Source of the DNA: Candidatus Brevibacterium intestinigallinarum
Lineage (GTDB): Bacteria; Actinomycetota; Actinomycetes; Actinomycetales; Brevibacteriaceae
DNA length: 18,973 bases
Reading direction: 5' to 3'
Assembly: GCA_019117325.1 (NCBI GenBank)
Contig: DWZY01000352.1
Location: 1 to 18,973, forward strand
Below are positions 14,810 to 18,973 of this stretch, piece after piece. The notes under the pieces are model-generated. The model ran no database searches. It worked only from the letters and a program-made list of their open reading frames with translations, and was not told the origin of the DNA. Position 1 is the first letter of the stretch; the number at the start of each line of letters is the position of its first letter. A program made the translations under genes and the position numbers.

Positions 14810-16000
14810 TCATCGCTGTACGGGAAACGTGCGGTCCAGCAGATCAGGGTCCTCTTCCAGCGCATCGGAGAGGGCGTGGAGGGCGAAAGCCAGCGGCACG
14901 CTCATGACGGACCGCATCTCGTCATCCTGCTCCAGCAGGCTCGCCAGGGGGATCCACTGAGTCCGCCGGGTGTAGATAAACTCCCCGCTGCCCACCCTGC
15001 GCCGGCTCCGCTCGATCTGCTCCGCCGTCCCGTCGAGCAGGGTGAGACCGAAGAACTCCGGTTTCGCGCCCCGCTCCAGCCATCTGCCGTATCCGATCAG
15101 GCTCGACATCGTGATGAGCGAGGCCGGCACGCCCGTCTCCTCGCAGAACTCACGGTTCGCACCGTTGAGGGCGAAGGTCTGAAGATCCTCGTCGACATCC
15201 TTCGGCTCCAGACTTCCTGAACCTGATGGTGCCAGCAGCCCCTGGCTCGCGTGGTTCCCGCGGCTCTGGCCCACCACCAGGACCTGTCGATCGCGCGAGA
15301 CGGCGAGTGTCGAGACCCCCACGACGTTGGCGAGCTCGCTGCTGGCCAGGGGGATGAGCCTGCGGTCCTCGTCGTAGAGGAAGTCGGCGCGCACGTCCCA
15401 CGCCCCGGACCGTCCCGGAACCTCCCAGCTCATGAGTTCGTTGGAGCACAGCAGGTCGAAGAAACCCGCGGATTGGAAGGGGATGATTCCGCTGCCGCCC
15501 ACGCGGCAGTCGCCCAGCATGCGCACGCAATCGCCGTTGAAGAGGAAAGACCCACCCGTGGTGCGGCGGAGGATGTACGGGGCGATGTCGGCGAGGTCTT
15601 CCGGCAGCTGGTACCGCTCCGACCGCATGTCTGCGTGCCAGGAGCGTCCTGCGCGCATCTCCCGATCGAGCTCGGCGCTGTGGACGATCGTTCCCCGCTC
15701 GGTCCCGAAGGTGTCAGGCAGGTCTGTGTCGTAGGGGAGCCTGCCAGCGAAGACTGGGACCCGTTCAGCCAGCTCGGACTCGCGGAACCTCCGCCGCATC
15801 TTCACCCATTCCTGGATCATCGCGATGAGGCCCAGCAGGAGTCCGATGAGGCTGACAGACAGCAGAGTCATCGATGGCACCCAGGGAATGAGCGTCAGTG
15901 CGCCGGCGACCACACCCAGGATGGCCAGGAGCAGCGGTGTCCCGACGGTGCGCCGCCACAGGAGCTGATCGCGCACGCTGATGAACCATGCCCTCACCAT
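14810..16000 (-). CDS. two-helix membrane protein with canonical-type NUDIX box (2TM-NUDIX)
   Basis: A 396-residue protein; the ATG at 16000 follows GGAAGGGGA by about 8 bases. Two hydrophobic helices at about 19-40 and 43-62 form an N-terminal hairpin, followed by the basic stretch WVKMRRRFRE. A middle domain (about 80-220) of unknown type leads into a NUDIX domain at about 222-360. It starts with NVVGVSTLAVSRDRQVLVVG, and the box core R283-E284-F-C-E287-E288-T-G290 keeps the catalytic-base Glu and both metal-binding Glu residues. The stretch before it (GSGSLEPKDVDEDLQT...) has a longer spacing to the Arg than the usual E-x7-R. The layout matches the protein at 697-2061 throughout. 2TM-NUDIX is also the architecture of the CBASS effector Cap16, but no CD-NTase lies nearby. 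It is divergent from galE. A membrane-bound nucleotide or nucleotide-sugar hydrolase or sensor is the best guess. Confidence 0.82.
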   Translation of the reverse strand: MVRAWFISVRDQLLWRRTVGTPLLLAILGVVAGALTLIPWVPSMTLLSVSLIGLLLGLIAMIQEWVKMRRRFRESELAERVPVFAGRLPYDTDLPDTFGTERGTIVHSAELDREMRAGRSWHADMRSERYQLPEDLADIAPYILRRTTGGSFLFNGDCVRMLGDCRVGGSGIIPFQSAGFFDLLCSNELMSWEVPGRSGAWDVRADFLYDEDRRLIPLASSELANVVGVSTLAVSRDRQVLVVGQSRGNHASQGLLAPSGSGSLEPKDVDEDLQTFALNGANREFCEETGVPASLITMSSLIGYGRWLERGAKPEFFGLTLLDGTAEQIERSRRRVGSGEFIYTRRTQWIPLASLLEQDDEMRSVMSVPLAFALHALSDALEEDPDLLDRTFPVQR

Positions 16001-16050
16001 CGAAACGGTCCCCTTCCGATGGCCGCCTGTCCCGGCGCCTCCACGCCCGC

Positions 16051-16066
16051 TAACCTGATCAGATTA
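16051..16066. promoter_or_regulatory. palindrome in the divergent galE / 2TM-NUDIX promoter region
   Basis: TAACCTGATCAGATTA is a 16-base palindrome with one mismatched pair (TAAcCTGA against TAAtCTGA), centred on TGATCA. It sits in the 99-base gap between the divergent starts at 16000 and 16100. Its left half, TAACCT, also fits a TANNNT -10 for galE, with transcription starting near 16063-16066. It could be an operator shared by both genes. The -35 is not evident. Confidence 0.4.
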
Positions 16067-16099
16067 CCCGCATGCTCGCGCCCAGCGAAGGAGTCCGCC

Positions 16100-17068
16100 A
16101 TGAAGCTGCTCGTCACCGGAGGAGCCGGATACATCGGCTCGGTGGTCACCTCACAACTGCTCGACGCAGGCCACCGGGTCACGGTCCTCGACGACCTCTC
16201 GACCGGGCACCGCGATGCGGTACCGGCCGACGCGGAGTTCGTCGAGGCGCGCATCCACGACTGCCTCCCACACCTGGAGGGCGCCGGGTTCGACGGCGTG
16301 CTCCACTTCGCAGCCAAGTCGCTGGTGAGCGAATCCGTCAGCGCCCCAGAGCTCTACTGGGAGAACAATGTCGTCGGCACGAACCGGCTGCTGGAGGCGA
16401 TGCGGCGCGCGGGCATCCCACGGATCATCTTCTCCTCCACCGCCGCGACGTATGGCGAGCCCGCCCAGTCGCCCATCACAGAGGACACTCCCACTCTCCC
16501 GGTCAACGCATACGGCGCTTCCAAGCTGGCCGTCGACCACATGCTCGATTCGTACAGCCGTGCGCACGGACTCGCGGCGACCTCGCTGCGTTACTTCAAC
16601 GTGGGCGGAGCCCGCGGTCACCTGGGCGAACGGCACACGCCGGAGACGCACCTCATCCCCAATCTGCTGCGCGTCGCGGCCGGAGTCACGGAGTCGTGCA
16701 GCATCTTCGGCACCGACTACGACACGGCCGATGGCACAGCTCTCCGGGATTACCTGCACGTCGTGGACCTGGGCCGGGCACACCTGCTCGCGCTGGAGGC
16801 CTCGGAGCCCGGGACACACCGCGTCATCAACCTGGGCACCGGCACGGGATACACGGTCCGACAGGTGCTCGAGGCCTGCCGCGAGGTCACAGGACGCGGG
16901 ATCCCCGCAGTGGACGAACCCCGCCGCCCGGGCGATCCCACATCGCTGGTCGCTTCGAATGCGCGCGCTCAGGAACTGATCGGCTGGAGCCCCCAGCTGG
17001 GCCTCACAGAGATCGTCGCGGACGCCTGGGACTTCATGCGCGGTGCAGAGCGCGCAACGGGCGCCTGA
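16100..17068 (+). CDS. galE: UDP-glucose 4-epimerase
   Basis: A 322-residue extended short-chain dehydrogenase/reductase that interconverts UDP-glucose and UDP-galactose. The NAD-binding motif TGGAGYIG is at residues 6-13, the catalytic Ser/Thr in SSTAATYG (112-119), and the Tyr-Lys pair is Y138/K142 in NAYGASK. RYFNVGGARG, LRDYLHVVDLG and RRPGDPTSLVAS are typical GalE landmarks. The ATG at 16100 follows GAAGGAG by six bases. Next to two glycerophosphotransferases, glycosyltransferases and a pyruvyl transferase, it probably supplies UDP-galactose for the wall polymer; a housekeeping role is equally possible. The last 35 bases overlap the end of the convergent acyltransferase gene. Confidence 0.96.
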   Translation: MKLLVTGGAGYIGSVVTSQLLDAGHRVTVLDDLSTGHRDAVPADAEFVEARIHDCLPHLEGAGFDGVLHFAAKSLVSESVSAPELYWENNVVGTNRLLEAMRRAGIPRIIFSSTAATYGEPAQSPITEDTPTLPVNAYGASKLAVDHMLDSYSRAHGLAATSLRYFNVGGARGHLGERHTPETHLIPNLLRVAAGVTESCSIFGTDYDTADGTALRDYLHVVDLGRAHLLALEASEPGTHRVINLGTGTGYTVRQVLEACREVTGRGIPAVDEPRRPGDPTSLVASNARAQELIGWSPQLGLTEIVADAWDFMRGAERATGA

Positions 17069-18020
17069 ATGTCTGAGCGCCGACGAGCTGAGGGAACTCG
17101 AACAGGATGCTCGCTGCGCGGCGTCGCTTCAGGACGACGAGGATCCAGCAGGCGACTCCTGCCGAGGCCGTGAGAGCCACCGCGGCCGCCCACCCCGGCA
17201 GCGCCGCGGGCAGGAGGGGTGCGATGACGCGCATGATCGGTGACTGTGCGACGTACCAGACGATCGAATCCTGTCCGACCCGGATCAGCGCGGCCGCGGT
17301 CGGGAGCCGCGGTGCGATCCAGAGGATCGCGGCGATGCCGATCAGGCTCATGGGGAACTCGAGTGGGGTCAGCGAGCCGTTCGCCTTCGTCTCTGGAATG
17401 AGACCCCAGGCGAGGGCGACGAGTCCGAGCAGTGCCGCGACCCACCAGGGCCCGCGCTTCTGCCACCACGGAATGGCCTTCAACGAGGCTGCGCCGAGGA
17501 AGAAGAATCCTCCGTACCACGCGATCATCCGTGCGCGCGGGATGTGCTCCAGAAGTGCTGTGTCGAAGGGGACGAGCAGCGCACAGGTGACGAGTGCGAT
17601 CGCGACGATCAGCGCGGGGATCCATTTCGTGAGCACGCCGATCGCGTAGCACGCGAAGAGCACCCAGAGGAACCACAGGTGACCGGGCCCCACCATGCCC
17701 TTCAGGGTGGAGGGCTGCAGCAGGATGATCGTGGGGATCGACCAGACTGCGAGCGGCCAGAGGATCTTGCGGAGCTTGCCGCCGGCGAAGGCCCTGAAGG
17801 GCTTTCGCAGGGAGGGGGTGAGCAGCAGCCCCGACAGGAAGAGGAGCGTCGGCATCCGGAAGGGCGCGAAGACGCTGTTGAACCATGCCAGGATGGTCCA
17901 CTGTTCGAGGCCGGAGAGGCCTGCGATGGCGTTGGCATGTTGCAGGAAGACGAGGATGATCGCCAGCCCCCTCAGCTGGTCCATCCACAGCATCCGTGAC
18001 GAGGGAGCAGTTTCAGACAC
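17034..18020 (-). CDS. acyltransferase 3 family membrane protein
   Basis: A 328-residue integral membrane acyltransferase with about ten hydrophobic segments and no fused SGNH domain. The N-terminal signature MDQLRGLAIILVFLQHAN holds the family Arg (R17) and the essential-type His (H28). Later landmarks are FRMPTLLFLSGLLL, GHLWFLWVLFACY and WYGGFFFLGA. Enzymes of this family acetylate sugars of capsules, lipooligosaccharides, peptidoglycan or teichoic acids; O-acetylation of the polymer made by this locus is a reasonable inference. I chose the GTG at 18020: the family signature begins about 13 residues later, and TATGGT lies 8 bases before the GTG on the minus strand, so the transcript may be nearly leaderless. 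No Shine-Dalgarno sequence is seen, and downstream ATGs at codons 10 and 13 are possible. Confidence 0.88.
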   Translation of the reverse strand: MSETAPSSRMLWMDQLRGLAIILVFLQHANAIAGLSGLEQWTILAWFNSVFAPFRMPTLLFLSGLLLTPSLRKPFRAFAGGKLRKILWPLAVWSIPTIILLQPSTLKGMVGPGHLWFLWVLFACYAIGVLTKWIPALIVAIALVTCALLVPFDTALLEHIPRARMIAWYGGFFFLGAASLKAIPWWQKRGPWWVAALLGLVALAWGLIPETKANGSLTPLEFPMSLIGIAAILWIAPRLPTAAALIRVGQDSIVWYVAQSPIMRVIAPLLPAALPGWAAAVALTASAGVACWILVVLKRRRAASILFEFPQLVGAQTFRRPLRALHRA

Positions 18021-18087
18021 AGCCGACGACCATAGCAACACTCGTGCGAGCCCGCGCTGGCTCCCTCCGCTCGCGCATGTCCTCGGG

Positions 18088-18093
18088 CACAAT
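18088..18093 (+). promoter_or_regulatory. -10 element of a leaderless promoter for fhs
   Basis: CACAAT is followed by six bases and the ATG at 18100. There is no ribosome site before the start, so a leaderless mRNA is likely. The 79-base gap to the divergent acyltransferase start must hold both promoters; no -35 match is seen for either. Confidence 0.4.
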
Positions 18094-18099
18094 GGCCTC

Positions 18100-18973
18100 A
18101 TGAGCATCGATCTGGAGATCGCCCAGGCAGCGACGCTGAAGCGGATCACTGACATCGCGGACACGGTGGGACTGTCCACCGACGACCTGGTCCCGTACGG
18201 CTGGACGAAGGCGAAGGTGCCGGTCGCCGTGCTCGAGCGTCTCGAGGCGGACACAACGCCCGGCAGGCTCGTCCTCGTCACCGCGATGAGCCCCACCCCG
18301 GCGGGGGAGGGGAAGACGACGACCAGCATCGGTCTGGCGGACGGGCTCAACGAGCGCAACCGCCGCCAGATCGCCGCCGGCGAGGCCCCCACGGGTCAGG
18401 CCGTCCTCGCCCTGCGCGAGCCCAGCCTGGGACCGGTGTTCGGTATGAAGGGCGGTGCCGCGGGCGGCGGCCACGCGCAGGTCGTGCCGATGGAGGACAT
18501 CAACCTTCACTTCACCGGCGACTTCAACGCGATCGCGCTGGCGAACAACCTGGCCGCGACCATGCTGGACAACCACATCCACCACGGCAACGCCCTCGAC
18601 ATCGATCCCCGCCGCGTCCACATCAACCGCGTCATGGACCTGAACGACAGGGCGCTGCGTAACACGACGATCGGCCTGGGCGGGCTGAATGGCGGTGTCC
18701 CGCGCGAGGACCACTTCGACATCGTCGTCGCGAGCGAGGTCATGGCCGTGTTCTGCCTGTCCACCAGCGTGGCGGACCTGCGGGCGCGTCTGGCTCGCAT
18801 CGTCGTCGCCCACACCCGCGACCGCAGGCCGGTCACGGTCGACGACATCGGCGCGGCCGGCGCGATGACGGCACTGCTGCGTGACGCACTGTCGCCCAAC
18901 CTCGTCCAGACCCTTGAGCACACGCCCGCGTTCATCCACGGCGGGCCCTTCGCCAACATCGCCCACGGCTGCA
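18100..18973 (+). CDS. fhs: formate-tetrahydrofolate ligase, 3' end missing
   Basis: The first 291 codons of an enzyme usually about 555 residues long; it runs off the window. It makes 10-formyltetrahydrofolate from formate, ATP and tetrahydrofolate for one-carbon metabolism in the cytoplasm. The ATP-binding loop TPAGEGKTT is at residues 66-74, followed by the family blocks LREPSLGPVFGMKGGAAGGG, HFTGDFNAI and NNLAATMLDNHI. FDIVVASEVMAVFCL and FIHGGPFANIAHGC continue the family sequence to the edge without any break. The start at 18100 lacks a ribosome site and is probably leaderless. Function is unrelated to the wall-polymer genes, so it likely marks the edge of that locus. Confidence 0.96.
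   Translation, partial: MSIDLEIAQAATLKRITDIADTVGLSTDDLVPYGWTKAKVPVAVLERLEADTTPGRLVLVTAMSPTPAGEGKTTTSIGLADGLNERNRRQIAAGEAPTGQAVLALREPSLGPVFGMKGGAAGGGHAQVVPMEDINLHFTGDFNAIALANNLAATMLDNHIHHGNALDIDPRRVHINRVMDLNDRALRNTTIGLGGLNGGVPREDHFDIVVASEVMAVFCLSTSVADLRARLARIVVAHTRDRRPVTVDDIGAAGAMTALLRDALSPNLVQTLEHTPAFIHGGPFANIAHGC

Noticed and set aside
697..16000. A complete CBASS defence system around the 2TM-NUDIX proteins
   Set aside because: No CD-NTase, SAVED, E1/E2/JAB or HORMA/TRIP13 gene is present; the neighbours are metabolic and wall-polymer genes. Only the effector-like architecture is shared.
18021..18392. Extension of the acyltransferase start to 18392
   Set aside because: It would run antisense through fhs, and the family signature begins about 13 residues after the GTG at 18020.

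Overview
The window comes from a high-GC actinobacterium, most likely in the Micrococcales and allies. The signs are strong G/C preference at third codon positions, GTG and probable TTG starts, several apparently leaderless genes, and hairpin terminators without T-runs. I cannot name the genus from sequence alone. There are no rRNA or tRNA genes, insertion sequences, CRISPR arrays or phage genes, and no gene-free stretch longer than about 240 bases.

Left part (1-5472): the 3' part of an HSL-family alpha/beta hydrolase runs right and meets a leftward unit. In transcription order that unit is a PQQ-propeller lipoprotein, an aldo/keto reductase, and a two-helix membrane protein with a NUDIX-like domain whose GTG start overlaps the reductase stop. 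Upstream is a small secreted, lysine-rich protein. It has its own promoter, which carries two adjacent perfect palindromes, and a large 3' hairpin.

Central part (5713-14670): a teichoic-acid-type cell-wall polymer locus. It encodes two short CDP-glycerol glycerophosphotransferases, TagD (makes CDP-glycerol), a CDP-alcohol phosphatidyltransferase, a GT2 glycosyltransferase, a polysaccharide pyruvyl transferase with a coiled-coil tail, and a GT4 glycosyltransferase resembling TagE/TarM. The genes lie on alternating strands in several short transcription units. TagD would make CDP-glycerol and the glycerophosphotransferases would build the chain. The GT4 and GT2 enzymes would add sugars and the pyruvyl transferase a pyruvate ketal. 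The polymer structure is inferred.

Right part (14810-18973): a second, better preserved 2TM-NUDIX protein is divergent from galE, which could supply UDP-galactose to the locus. galE overlaps the end of an acyltransferase-3 membrane protein, possibly an O-acetylase for the same polymer. The window ends inside fhs (formate-tetrahydrofolate ligase).

The least expected feature is the pair of divergent 2TM-NUDIX proteins on either side of the wall-polymer genes. Two N-terminal membrane helices followed by a NUDIX domain is the layout of the CBASS effector Cap16, but no CD-NTase or other CBASS gene is present. One copy has a canonical REFCEETG box; the other has lost the first Glu of the box but keeps the EE pair. 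They look like orphan membrane-anchored nucleotide sensors or hydrolases, and are my best candidate for an undescribed system.
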